Assembly: GCA_945861535.1 (NCBI GenBank)
Contig: CAMAUZ010000081.1
Span: 1-34,890 of the forward strand
Source: Akkermansia muciniphila
GTDB taxonomy: Bacteria > Verrucomicrobiota > Verrucomicrobiia > Limisphaerales > BJHT01
Direction of reading: 5' to 3'
DNA length: 34,890 nt
In this document: piece by piece, positions 25,201 through 32,214 of the stretch
Numbering within the stretch: the stretch's first letter is position 1
Layout of the letters: each line of letters opens with the position of its first letter
Notes under the pieces: model-generated
What the model was told of the DNA's origin: nothing
Databases searched by the model: none
The model's input: the letters and a program-made list of their open reading frames with translations, nothing else
Position numbers and translations under genes: made by a program

Positions 25201-28200
25201 ATGGGACCAATCTGGTCGCGGTGGTCAACATCGGGCAGATTTACACCTCGACCGACGCCGGAGCGATCTGGACGGCGCGGGACAGCAACCGGTCCTGGAC
25301 TTCCGTCGCGTCGTCGGCCGATGGGACGAAGCTGGCGGCGGTGGTGGCCGGGGGCCAGATTTACACCTCGACGGACTCGGGGGTGATCTGGACGGCGCGG
25401 GACAGCGATCGGAATTGGTCTGCCATCGCGTCGTCGGCCGATGGAACCAAGCTGGTGGCGGGGGAAAACGGCGGCCAGATTTACACCTCGACGGACTCCG
25501 GGTCGAACTGGACGGCGCAGGTGGCGGGCGGCGTGTTTTGGTATTCCCTCGCGTCGTCCGCCGATGGGACGAAGCTGGCGGCGGGGAATGACGGCGGCCA
25601 GATTTACACCTCGCCGGACTCTGGGATAAGCTGGACGGCGCGGGACAGCGACCGGAGTTGGTCCTCCATCGCGTCATCGGCCGACGGGACGAAGCTGGCG
25701 GCGGTGGCCTTCGGCGGCCAGATTTACACCTCGGTCGGGACGCTGGCACCGTTCGCCATCACGGTGGCGGCGAACCGCGGGCTGGTCACGTCCAACAGCT
25801 TCGCCATGAGCATCGTGGCCGGCCCGGCGGCGGAGGCGGCGCAGACGGTGAGCTTCACGGTCACCAACAACAACAACGCGCTCTTCCGCGGGCAGCCGGC
25901 CCTGGATGCCAGCGGCAACCTTACCTTCACCCCGGCGGGGGCAGTGGGCACCGCGACCGTCACGATCATCGCGCGGGATAACGGCGGCACCGCCAACGGC
26001 GGCGTGGACACCAGCGCGCCGCAGTTCTTCACCATCACGCTGATCGATTCGCCCAACACCGCGCCGACAGTGGCGAACGCCCTCGGGAGCCTCACGGTAA
26101 ACGAGGACGCCGCGAACGGGGTGACCAATCTCGCGGCGGTTTTCACGGACGCCGAGACGCCCGCCGCCAGCCTGATTTACGCCGTGGTGGGGAACACGAA
26201 CAGCGGGCTGGTTGCCGCCAGCATCACCAGCGGCACGAACCTGACGCTGGCCGTCACGGCGGACAGCAGCGGCGCCAGCCAGATCAGCGTGAGCGCGACC
26301 GATCCCGGCGGCTTGGCGGTGACGAACACCGTTGCGGTGACGGTGAACCCGGTCAACGACGCCCCGAGCTTCGTGTTGCCGGCGGGCACGAGCACGCCGG
26401 CCGGGGTGACTTGGACGGAGCAGCCGAACGCGGGCAGCCGGAATTGGAATTCCATCGCGTCGTCAGCCGATGGGACGAAGTTGGCGGCGGTGGATGGCGG
26501 TGGCCTGATTTACACCTCGACGAACTCCGGGGTGACCTGGGCGGCGCAGTTGAACGCGGGCAGCCGGGTTTGGACTGCCATCGCGTCGTCGGCCGACGGG
26601 GCGAAGCTGGCGGCGGTACATCAAGGCGACTACATCTACACCTCGACGAACTCCGGGATGACTTGGACGGAGCAGCCGGACGCGGGCAGCGGGAATTGGA
26701 TTTCCATCGCGTCGTCGGCCGATGGGACGAAGCTGGCGGCGGTGGTTGCCGGCGGCCAGATTCACACCTCGCCGGACTCCGGGGTGAACTGGACGGCGAG
26801 GGACAGCAGCCGGAATTGGTTTGCCATCGCGTCGTCGGCCACGGGGACGAAGCTGGCGGCGGTGGTGGACGGCGGCCAGATTTACACCTCGATAAACTCC
26901 GGCGTGAACTGGACGGCGCGGGACAGCAACCGGTATTGGCTGGCCATCGCGTCGTCGGCCAATGGGATCAAGCTGGCGGCGGTCGATTACGGCGACGGGG
27001 GCACCGGCGGCCAGATCTACACCTCGACGGACTCCGGGGAGAACTGGGTGGCCCGGGAGGACAACCGGAGTTGGCGGTCCATCGCGTCGTCGGCCGATGG
27101 ACGGCGTCTGGCGGCGGTGGTGGACGGCGGCCAGATTTACACCTCGGCGAACTCGGGCGTGAACTGGACGGCGCAGGCCTCGGGCAGCCGGAATTGGAAG
27201 TCCATCGCGTCCTCGGACGATGGGACTAAGCTGGCTGCGGTGGCCTCCGGCGGGCTGATTTACACCTCGGTCGGGGCGGTGGCACCGTTCGCCATCACCG
27301 TGGCGGCGAACAGCGGGCTGGTCACGTCCAACGGCGTCGCCACGAGCATCGCGGCCGGGCCGGCGGACGAGGCGGCGCAGACGGTGAGCTTCACGGTCAC
27401 GAACGACAACCCCGTGCTCTTCAGCGGGCAGCCGGCCATGGATGCCAGCGGCAACCTCACCTTCACGCCGGCGGCGATCGCCGGAACCGCGACCGTCACG
27501 GTCATCGCCCGTGACAACGGCGGCACCGCCAACGGCGGCGTGGACACCAGCGCGCCGCAGTTCTTCACCATCACGGTGACCGGTCCGCCCAACACCGCGC
27601 CGACGGTGGCGAACAGCCTCGGGAGCCTCACGGTGAACGAGGACGCCGCGAACGTGGTGACCAATCTTACAGTGGTCTTCACGGACGCCGAGACGCCCGC
27701 CGCCAGCCTGCTTTACGCCGTGGTGGGGAACACGAACAGCGGGCTGGTCACCGCCACCATCACCAGCGGCACGAACCTGACGCTGGCCTTCACGGCAAAC
27801 CGCAGCGGTGCCAGCCAGATCAGCGTGAGCGCGACCGATCCCGGCGGCTTGGCGGTGACGAACACCTTTGGCGTGACGGTGAACCCGGTCAACGACGCCC
27901 CAAGCTTCGTCTTGCCGGCGGGCGCGACCACGCCGGCCGGAGCGCCGGGGACGGCCCCGGCAGCGGGCGGCCGGGACCGGCGTCTCATCGCGTTGTCGGT
28001 CGCTGCGCCGCAGTCGGCGGCGGGGGTTGCCGGCGGCCAGCTTTACCCTTCGAAGGGGCCGGCGGCGCTCTACGCCATCACGGTGGGGGCGAGCAGCGGG
28101 TTGGTCACATCCAACCGCTTCGCCACGAGCATCGTGGCCGGCCCGGCGGATGAGGCGGGGCAGACGGTGAGCTTCACGGTCACGAACAACTTCAACGCGC

Positions 28201-28613
28201 TCTTCAGCTTCAGCGGGCAGCCGGCCTTGGATGCCAGCGGCAACCTCACCTTCACCCCGGCGGGGACCGCCGGCACCGCGACCGTCACGGTCATTGCCCG
28301 GGATAATGGGGGCACGGCCAACGGCGGCGTGGACACCAGCGCGCCGCAGACCTTCACGATTACCCTCACGCCAGCGGCGGTGGTGCCCCCGGAGCTGGCC
28401 ATCCAGCGCGGCAGCGGTACCGTGACGATCCGCTGGCCCGTGTCACCGGGAACATTCCTTCTCCAAAGCACGGCCACGCCGAACGTCCCCGCCTCCTGGA
28501 CCCCCGTCACGGATTTGCCGACGATCACGCTGGGCACGAACCACCTGACCGTGCCCTCGCTCCCGACCCCGCCGGCCGCAGTGCGCCGCTTCTACCGGCT
28601 CAAGACACCGTAA
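22266..28613 (+). CDS. Giant modular surface protein (FG-GAP, IPT/TIG, BNR-like, Ig/cadherin-like)
   Basis: The 2115-residue exported protein has a signal peptide (about 1-25) and an N-terminal region of unknown fold up to about 310. Seven FG-GAP-type repeats of exactly 66 residues follow (about 312-773; pattern QAYLKAS, DxFGxSVAIAGDTVVVGA, AGAAYVFVRSGTNW), then an IPT/TIG domain (about 775-855). Two near-copies of a large module come next: seven BNR/sialidase-like Trp-rich units of about 40 residues (SSADGTKLAAV then GQIYTSTDSGVNWTA), an Ig-like domain (AGPADEAAQTVSFTVTN), and a cadherin-like domain (NEDAANGVTNLA). A third module copy has only one degraded BNR unit (about 1895-1930). The protein ends RRFYRLKTP, a tail common on such Verrucomicrobia proteins. 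The likely role is adhesion or binding at the surface; no catalytic motif is visible. Confidence 0.93.
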   Translation: MKTLRHSLRALALCLFAGLGLAAGPGTAAVAPVAHNRPPVAAPAPGETQTLTSPDQVPEGLAKSDWSSIRAAYEAGRHAFQPTATGWQARNPGQQWTTQFDRRGFLAQPRGADWQWGLELQAYGFPGAERTVGDGPGVKAEGQRLSYQWDANVQEWFVNDRRGLEHGFTVTQRPEVRPVLDGARPLPLSEGDVRLPASARAAKKRQRTGALQAAGAPTAADPLAFTLAVRGGLAPHLTADALGVEFRDATGVTVLNYSGLKVWDADGKILPSRFAMAASHPATPNAPPTLRLLVEERGARYPLTIDPIAQQAYLKASQVTAVDQFGLSVAIAGDTVVVGAYLEDGSTPGVNGLVDEGAVNAGAAYVFVRSGTNWSQQAYLKAGQVTADDRFGTSVAIAGDTLVVGAFLEDGSSPGVNGPVDELAPDSGAAYVFVRSGTNWIQQAYLKASNVTAYDQFGFSVGIAGDTVVVGANYEDSSAPGVNAAPDELASNAGAAYVFVRSGTNWIQQAYLKASQVTTQDWFGSSVAIAGDTLVVGAEQEDGSAPGVNGPADELATNAGAAYVFVRSGTNWSQQAYLKAGQVTAGDRFGVAVAVAGDTVVVGARHEDGSAPGVNGPVDEGAPESGAAYVFVRSGTNWSQQAYLKASQVSAGDQFGISVAITGDTVVVGANGEDSTATGVNGPVDEGVIEAGAAFVFVRNGTTWTQQAYLKASQVSVSDFFGRSVAISGTTVVVGANSEDGRATGVNGVVNELAIDSGAAYVFTGLGSAVAAPTVTAIAPASGSTAGGTSVTITGTGLTGATGVTLGGAAATDVTVVNATTLTATTPAGAAGPASVVVTTPGGANAANTLYTYVLPAPNTAPSFVLPPGTNLPAGTTWTAQPNAGSRNWYSIASSADGTKLAAVAYNGQIYTSIDSGVNWTAQPNAGSRSWSAIVSSADGTKLAAVVYDGQIFTSTDSGVNWTGRAVSRFLSAIASSADGTNLVAVVNIGQIYTSTDAGAIWTARDSNRSWTSVASSADGTKLAAVVAGGQIYTSTDSGVIWTARDSDRNWSAIASSADGTKLVAGENGGQIYTSTDSGSNWTAQVAGGVFWYSLASSADGTKLAAGNDGGQIYTSPDSGISWTARDSDRSWSSIASSADGTKLAAVAFGGQIYTSVGTLAPFAITVAANRGLVTSNSFAMSIVAGPAAEAAQTVSFTVTNNNNALFRGQPALDASGNLTFTPAGAVGTATVTIIARDNGGTANGGVDTSAPQFFTITLIDSPNTAPTVANALGSLTVNEDAANGVTNLAAVFTDAETPAASLIYAVVGNTNSGLVAASITSGTNLTLAVTADSSGASQISVSATDPGGLAVTNTVAVTVNPVNDAPSFVLPAGTSTPAGVTWTEQPNAGSRNWNSIASSADGTKLAAVDGGGLIYTSTNSGVTWAAQLNAGSRVWTAIASSADGAKLAAVHQGDYIYTSTNSGMTWTEQPDAGSGNWISIASSADGTKLAAVVAGGQIHTSPDSGVNWTARDSSRNWFAIASSATGTKLAAVVDGGQIYTSINSGVNWTARDSNRYWLAIASSANGIKLAAVDYGDGGTGGQIYTSTDSGENWVAREDNRSWRSIASSADGRRLAAVVDGGQIYTSANSGVNWTAQASGSRNWKSIASSDDGTKLAAVASGGLIYTSVGAVAPFAITVAANSGLVTSNGVATSIAAGPADEAAQTVSFTVTNDNPVLFSGQPAMDASGNLTFTPAAIAGTATVTVIARDNGGTANGGVDTSAPQFFTITVTGPPNTAPTVANSLGSLTVNEDAANVVTNLTVVFTDAETPAASLLYAVVGNTNSGLVTATITSGTNLTLAFTANRSGASQISVSATDPGGLAVTNTFGVTVNPVNDAPSFVLPAGATTPAGAPGTAPAAGGRDRRLIALSVAAPQSAAGVAGGQLYPSKGPAALYAITVGASSGLVTSNRFATSIVAGPADEAGQTVSFTVTNNFNALFSFSGQPALDASGNLTFTPAGTAGTATVTVIARDNGGTANGGVDTSAPQTFTITLTPAAVVPPELAIQRGSGTVTIRWPVSPGTFLLQSTATPNVPASWTPVTDLPTITLGTNHLTVPSLPTPPAAVRRFYRLKTP
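22878..22916. repeat. Palindromic segment inside the giant gene
   Basis: Two overlapping inverted pairs lie in the coding sequence: cgccagcgg (22878-22886) with ccgctggcg (22903-22911), and tggcgcgc (22889-22896) with gcgcgcca (22909-22916). They encode a Gln/Ala/Arg linker (RQRTGALQAAGAP) between domains, in frame. Confidence 0.6.
23199..24584 (+). repeat. Seven tandem 198-bp coding repeats (FG-GAP array)
   Basis: Repeat starts (gcgta at 23199, 23397, 23595, 23793, 23991, 24189 and 24387) are spaced exactly 198 nt apart with no insertions or deletions. Long blocks, such as the one encoding AAYVFVRSGTNW, are nearly identical at DNA level, indicating recent duplication or gene conversion. Confidence 0.95.
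24894..25740 (+). repeat. BNR-like coding array, block 1
   Basis: Seven Trp-rich units are spaced 120-126 nt (landmark gcgtcgtcggcc at 24942, 25068, 25188, 25308, 25428, 25551 and 25671). The first two units carry a two-residue longer loop (QPNAGSR instead of RDSNR). Confidence 0.9.
26408..27275 (+). repeat. BNR-like coding array, block 2
   Basis: About seven units of 120-132 nt with the same landmarks as block 1 (26457, 26583, 26709, 26829, 26949, 27081 and 27207). One unit has an extra GDGGTG insertion. The flanking Ig-like and cadherin-like modules are near copies of those around block 1. Confidence 0.88.
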
Positions 28614-28670
28614 CGGGTCAGCGCCGTGAACCGGCGCACGAACCCCGCCACGCTCACCGCCACGCTCACC

Positions 28671-28751
28671 AACCCGCCGGTGAACGACGTTCCGGGCTTC
28701 ACCAAAAGCTCCGACCAGACGGTGTTGGTGAATGCCGGCGCGCCGACGGGC
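28671..28751 (+). pseudogene. Remnant of a modular-protein domain after the giant gene's stop
   Basis: In the same frame as the giant gene, 57 nt beyond its TAA, the DNA reads NPPVNDVPGFTKSSDQ followed by TVLVNAGA. This is the standard opening of the Ig/cadherin-like repeats (VNDAPSFTKG-DQTV) of Verrucomicrobia surface proteins. It is cut off after a few residues and continues into non-matching sequence up to a stop at 28817. It appears to be debris from an earlier array or a neighbouring copy. Confidence 0.6.
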
Positions 28752-28820
28752 AGTTCCGGCGCGGCCTCCGAACGAGCTGCGGCTCCACCTCGGCATTCGG
28801 GAGCAAAGCAGATTTGACTA

Positions 28821-30170
28821 ATGCTGCCGCCACAATCCTACTCTCCGCCCATGCAATTCCATTTCCGGCAAACACGCCGCGGTTCCACCGCCCCACGAGG
28901 GATCACCGCTCCCCCGGTCCCCATTTCTCGTTGCCTGCCCGCCGCCTCCCGTCCGCCATTCCTCCTTCGCCCTTCGCCCTTCGCCATTCTCCTCCTGCTC
29001 GCCCTCGCGGTGCGCGCCGACGACTGGCCGGTCTTCCGGGGCCCGAATCACAACGGCATTTCCACTGAAAAAGGCTGGTCCACCAATTGGCCGGCCGCCG
29101 GACCCAAGGTCCTCTGGCGCGCCAATGTCGGCCTCGGTTTCTCCTCCTTCACCGTCGCCGGCGGACGCGCCTACACGATGGGCAATGCCGCGGGTCAGGA
29201 CTCCGTCTCCGCCTTCGATGCCGCCACCGGCAAGGTCCTCTGGCGTCACTCCTATCCGTGCCCGCTCGGCGCGGATTACTATCAGGGCGGCACCAGCGCC
29301 ACGCCCACGGTTGATGGCAACGTGGTCTACACGCTCAGCCGCAAGGGCAATCTCTTCGCCCTCGATGCCGCGAAAGGCACCGTGCTCTGGGCGCGCAACA
29401 TCATGAACGAACTCGCCGTGAACGAAGCCAACAACTGGGGCTTCGCCGGTTCTCCCGTGGTCGAGGGCGATCTCCTGTTGCTTAATGCGGGCGCGGCCGG
29501 CGCGGCCTTCGAGAAAGCCACCGGCAAGGTCGTCTGGAAATCCTCCGGCAAGGCGGGCTACTCCACTCCCCTGCCCTTCGGCACCGGCGTACGCCGCGGG
29601 GTGATGCTCTTCGCCGGCCGCTCGCTCGTCGCCGTCGAACCCGAGAGCGGTCGTGAAATCTGGACCTACCCATGGACGACCCAGTACGACGTCAACGCCG
29701 CCGACCCCGTGATCATTGGTGATCGCATCATCATTTCCTCCGGTTACGCCGCGGGTGCCGCCGGTCTGCAACTCCAGGGCAGCCGCGTGACCCGCATCTG
29801 GCACAATAAAAATCTCTTCGCCCACTTCGCCACCGGCATCGCGCTCGACGGCTATCTCTACGCCATCCACGGCCACTCGGGCACGGTTCCCGGCGACCTG
29901 CGCTGCCTCGATCCCAAGACCGGCGCGATCAAATGGACCGAGCGCCCCGTCGGCCTCGGCGGCCTCACCGCCGCCGACGGCAAGCTCATCATCCTCAGTG
30001 AAAAGGGCGAACTCATCCTCGCCCTGCCCTCGCCTGATTCCTTCAAGCCCATCGCCCGCGCGCAAATCCTCGGCGGCACCTGCTGGGCCGCGCCCGTCCT
30101 CGCCAACGGCCGCATCTATTGCCGCAACGGCGCGGGCAACACGGCGTGTGTGGATGTAAAGGGGAAGTGA
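28821..30170 (+). CDS. Exported PQQ-like beta-propeller repeat protein
   Basis: With the first ATG the protein has 449 residues. The hydrophobic signal core PFAILLLLALAVRA lies unusually far in (about 52-65), so the ATG at 28851 may be the true start; even then the n-region is long. The mature part starts DDWPVFRGPNHNGIS, typical of the family, and blades show AFDAATGKVLWRH, ALDAAKGTVLWAR, AFEKATGKVVWKS, AVEPESGREIWTY and CLDPKTGAIKWTE. It is a paralogue in architecture of 7378-8685. A non-enzymatic periplasmic role is the default reading. The DNA for the leader includes three cttcgcc repeats. It follows the giant gene by 207 nt and is succeeded by a long heptamer-type repeat hairpin that may stop transcription. 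Confidence 0.87.
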   Translation: MLPPQSYSPPMQFHFRQTRRGSTAPRGITAPPVPISRCLPAASRPPFLLRPSPFAILLLLALAVRADDWPVFRGPNHNGISTEKGWSTNWPAAGPKVLWRANVGLGFSSFTVAGGRAYTMGNAAGQDSVSAFDAATGKVLWRHSYPCPLGADYYQGGTSATPTVDGNVVYTLSRKGNLFALDAAKGTVLWARNIMNELAVNEANNWGFAGSPVVEGDLLLLNAGAAGAAFEKATGKVVWKSSGKAGYSTPLPFGTGVRRGVMLFAGRSLVAVEPESGREIWTYPWTTQYDVNAADPVIIGDRIIISSGYAAGAAGLQLQGSRVTRIWHNKNLFAHFATGIALDGYLYAIHGHSGTVPGDLRCLDPKTGAIKWTERPVGLGGLTAADGKLIILSEKGELILALPSPDSFKPIARAQILGGTCWAAPVLANGRIYCRNGAGNTACVDVKGK

Positions 30171-30222
30171 TTTCGCCGCGGTGCCGCGCTCTTCAGTCGC
30201 GCCGGTTCGAGACGCGAAACGC

Positions 30223-30417
30223 GAAGCTCAAAGCTCAAAGCCTAAAGCTCAAAGAAAGTTCCAAGCTCCCAGCTCCAAGCGGCACGGATGGCTTTCGCCG
30301 TTGGCTATGTCGTAAGCTCTCGATCGAGACTTGGCGCCCAGCCCGCCGTCCGGCCGAATTTGAAACTTGGCACTTGGCCCTTCCCTTGAGCTTTGAACTT
30401 TGAGCTTTGAGCTTTTT
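30223..30417. repeat. agctcaaag-type heptamer repeats, inverted pair
   Basis: The left part (30223-30275) has repeated gctcaaag units (gcgaagctcaaagctcaaag, then ctaaagctcaaag). The right part (30361-30417) has the inverse (gagctttgaactttgagctt). A T7 run follows directly on the plus strand, so the whole could terminate transcription of the PQQ-propeller gene. It is the same type as 31841-32033. The 258-nt gap holds nothing else. Confidence 0.75.
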
Positions 30418-30428
30418 TTACGCTCCGC

Positions 30429-31127
30429 TCAATCCGGCGACAGCTCGCGCAACGCCGTCTCGAGCTGTACCCGCAGCTTCTCCCGCTCCTCGTCCGTGAT
30501 GTCGCGCGGCACGCAGATGGGCGTGCCGAACGTGACCTCCCACCGCGCGAACGGCAGCGGAATTTGAAACCGGTCCCAACTGCGCACCCGAATCTTCCAG
30601 TTCAAATACGTCCCCACCGGCACGATGGGCAAACCCGTCACCTGCGCCAGCGCCAGCACGCCGTCCTGCACGCGGTAGCACGGCCCGCGCGGACCGTCCG
30701 GCGTGATGGCGAGGTGATGCCCCTTTTCCGCCCAGGTCGTGAGTTCGAGCAGCGCCTGCGCGCCGCGGCGGCTCGACGACCCGCGCACCGCCTGCACGCC
30801 GAAATACTCGAGCACCCGCGCCACCAGCCCGCCGTCCTTGCTCGCGCTGACAATCGCCGCCAGCCCGCGGTCCGGCGCGCGACGGCGCACAAACCACTCG
30901 AACACCGGCATCGCCAGCGCGAGCCGGTTGTGCCACACGGCGAAAATAATCGGCGGCGCATCCGGCGATTCCAGCAGCCGCGCACGGTCCTCATGCCGCG
31001 TCCGCAACGTCCACGACACCCCGCGGATCGCCGCCACGATCACCGCCGCCGCCAGGTGCTGATGCCACTTCAACGGCTGCGGCCGGACGATGCCGGACGT
31101 GCGGGGCTTGGGAACCGTTGCTGCCAT
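30429..31127 (-). CDS. DUF374 lysophospholipid acyltransferase-like protein
   Basis: The start at 31127 gives 232 residues. An N-terminal hydrophobic stretch (LAAAVIVAAIRGVSW) suggests membrane association. Family landmarks are HNRLALAMP with His66, SASKDGGLVARVLEYFG, RGSSSRRGAQALLEL, and TPDGPRGP at 142-149 followed by QDGVLALAQVTGLPIVPVG. DUF374 proteins belong to the LpxL/PlsC-type acyltransferase superfamily and are thought to act in lipid A or other lipid acylation; the actual substrate here is unknown. AGGAG lies 5 nt before the ATG, and that ATG overlaps the ruvA stop by one base (TGATG), so translation is coupled. A longer frame to 31319 is inside ruvA and is rejected. Confidence 0.9.
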   Translation of the reverse strand: MAATVPKPRTSGIVRPQPLKWHQHLAAAVIVAAIRGVSWTLRTRHEDRARLLESPDAPPIIFAVWHNRLALAMPVFEWFVRRRAPDRGLAAIVSASKDGGLVARVLEYFGVQAVRGSSSRRGAQALLELTTWAEKGHHLAITPDGPRGPCYRVQDGVLALAQVTGLPIVPVGTYLNWKIRVRSWDRFQIPLPFARWEVTFGTPICVPRDITDEEREKLRVQLETALRELSPD

Positions 31128-31732
31128 CAAGCTCCTTTTTTCAACGCCGCGCGCACGAGGTCTTCGAGGGCCGCCGCCGGCCCCAGCACCGCCTGCGCCC
31201 CACGCACCGCCTCGCCGGCCTCGACCTGTTTGAAGCCCAGCGCCATCAGCGCGAGCACGGCGTCGTTCACCTTTTGATCCGCGGCCGAGAGCGTGTGCTC
31301 CGCGCTGCCGGCCTCCCACGCGCCCGCCGCGCCGATCTTGTCGCGCAGCTCGACCACGATGCGTTCGGCTGTTTTTTTTCCGATGCCGGAAATCTGCGAC
31401 AACGACCGCACATCGCCCGCCGCCACCGCGCCGCGAAACGCCGTCACGTTCATCCCGCTCAGCACGTTCAGCGCGATCTTCGGGCCGATGCCGCTGACAG
31501 TGTTGATGAGCAGCCGAAACATCTCGCGCTCGGCCGCCGTGACGAAGCCGTAGAGCACATGCGCATCCTCGCGCACCGCCAAATGCGTGAGCAGATGCAG
31601 AGCATTGCCGGGCGCGGGGAGTTTGTTGAACGACGACAGCGGAATCAGCACCGCGTAGCCCACGCCGTTGACGTCGATCGTCACCTGCGTGGGCAGGGCT
31701 TCCACCAGTTTGCCGTGAAGAAAAGTAATCAT
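31127..31732 (-). CDS. ruvA: Holliday junction branch migration protein RuvA
   Basis: The 201-residue protein is of normal RuvA length. Domain I (OB fold) begins MITFLHGKLVEALP with the usual VDVNGVGYAVLIP strand (here IDVNGVGY). Domain II contains two helix-hairpin-helix motifs, NTVSGIGPKIALNVLSG and QISGIGKKTAERIVVEL, that contact junction DNA. Domain III at the C-terminus (DAVLALMALGFKQVEAGEAV) is the RuvB-binding part. RuvA tetramers hold the four-way junction while RuvB drives migration. ruvB and ruvC are not adjacent; instead a DUF374 acyltransferase gene follows with a one-base overlap. The start at 31732 fits the family N-terminus exactly. Confidence 0.97.
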   Translation of the reverse strand: MITFLHGKLVEALPTQVTIDVNGVGYAVLIPLSSFNKLPAPGNALHLLTHLAVREDAHVLYGFVTAAEREMFRLLINTVSGIGPKIALNVLSGMNVTAFRGAVAAGDVRSLSQISGIGKKTAERIVVELRDKIGAAGAWEAGSAEHTLSAADQKVNDAVLALMALGFKQVEAGEAVRGAQAVLGPAAALEDLVRAALKKGA

Positions 31733-31840
31733 TGCGTGCGTTCCGCCGTTAAGGCGCGCGCAGCTAAACACAGTTGGCAATCGGGGCGCAACCCATGCGT
31801 CGCGCCCAATCGCCGCGCGGCCGATGCAACGCCGAAAAAT

Positions 31841-32033
31841 GCTCAAAGTTCAAAGTTCAAAGCTCAAGGGAAGCTCCAGCATTCAAGTCTCCAATGAGGA
31901 GAATTTCGCCGCCTGGCCGCAAAACAAAGTCATGGCGGCCAATTCCACCCAAAGAGCAAAACCCCACCCCGAGGCCGTGGAGCTTGGCTTTTGGCGCTTC
32001 CCTTGCGCTTTGAACTTTGAGCTTTGAGCTTCC
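31841..32033. repeat. agctcaaag-type heptamer repeats, inverted pair, second copy
   Basis: The left arm (31841-31879) reads gctcaaagttcaaagttc then aaagctcaagggaagctcc. The right arm (31991-32033) is the inverse (ttcccttgcgctttgaac, then tttgagctttgagcttcc). With 30223-30417 it brackets the ruvA-DUF374 pair. The 482-nt gap around it also holds the promoter and leader candidates below. Confidence 0.75.
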
Positions 32034-32084
32034 GTTCATCACCCAACTCCACTCCCACCCGTGGTTCCCGACTTTTACCATCCC

Positions 32085-32114
32085 TTAACAATTCTCCGCT
32101 TGAATCGAAATAAT
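32085..32114 (+). promoter_or_regulatory. Candidate promoter for the di-heme oxidase-like gene
   Basis: TTAACA (32085-32090) and AATAAT (32109-32114) are separated by 18 nt in a locally AT-rich stretch, about 100 nt before ATG 32215. The boxes are moderate matches to the sigma-70 consensus. This is a prediction only. Confidence 0.35.
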
Positions 32115-32123
32115 CACTTAACA

Positions 32124-32200
32124 TCCATGCCTGTTACTGGAGGCAGATGAAGGCGAAACCGCCCGGCTCGGGCGGCGGAGCTTCAGCAGAAAAACCAACC
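32124..32200 (+). promoter_or_regulatory. Possible structured leader
   Basis: Between the candidate promoter and ATG 32215 lies a hairpin ccgccc-ggctc-gggcgg (about 32159-32175). It is enclosed by gaag/cttc pairing and possibly an outer ctg/cag pairing, and is followed by an A/C-rich unstructured stretch. It matches no riboswitch class I can name and has no T run, so it is not a terminator. It may simply stabilise the mRNA. Confidence 0.3.
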
Positions 32201-32214
32201 AACAGCCAACCTCC

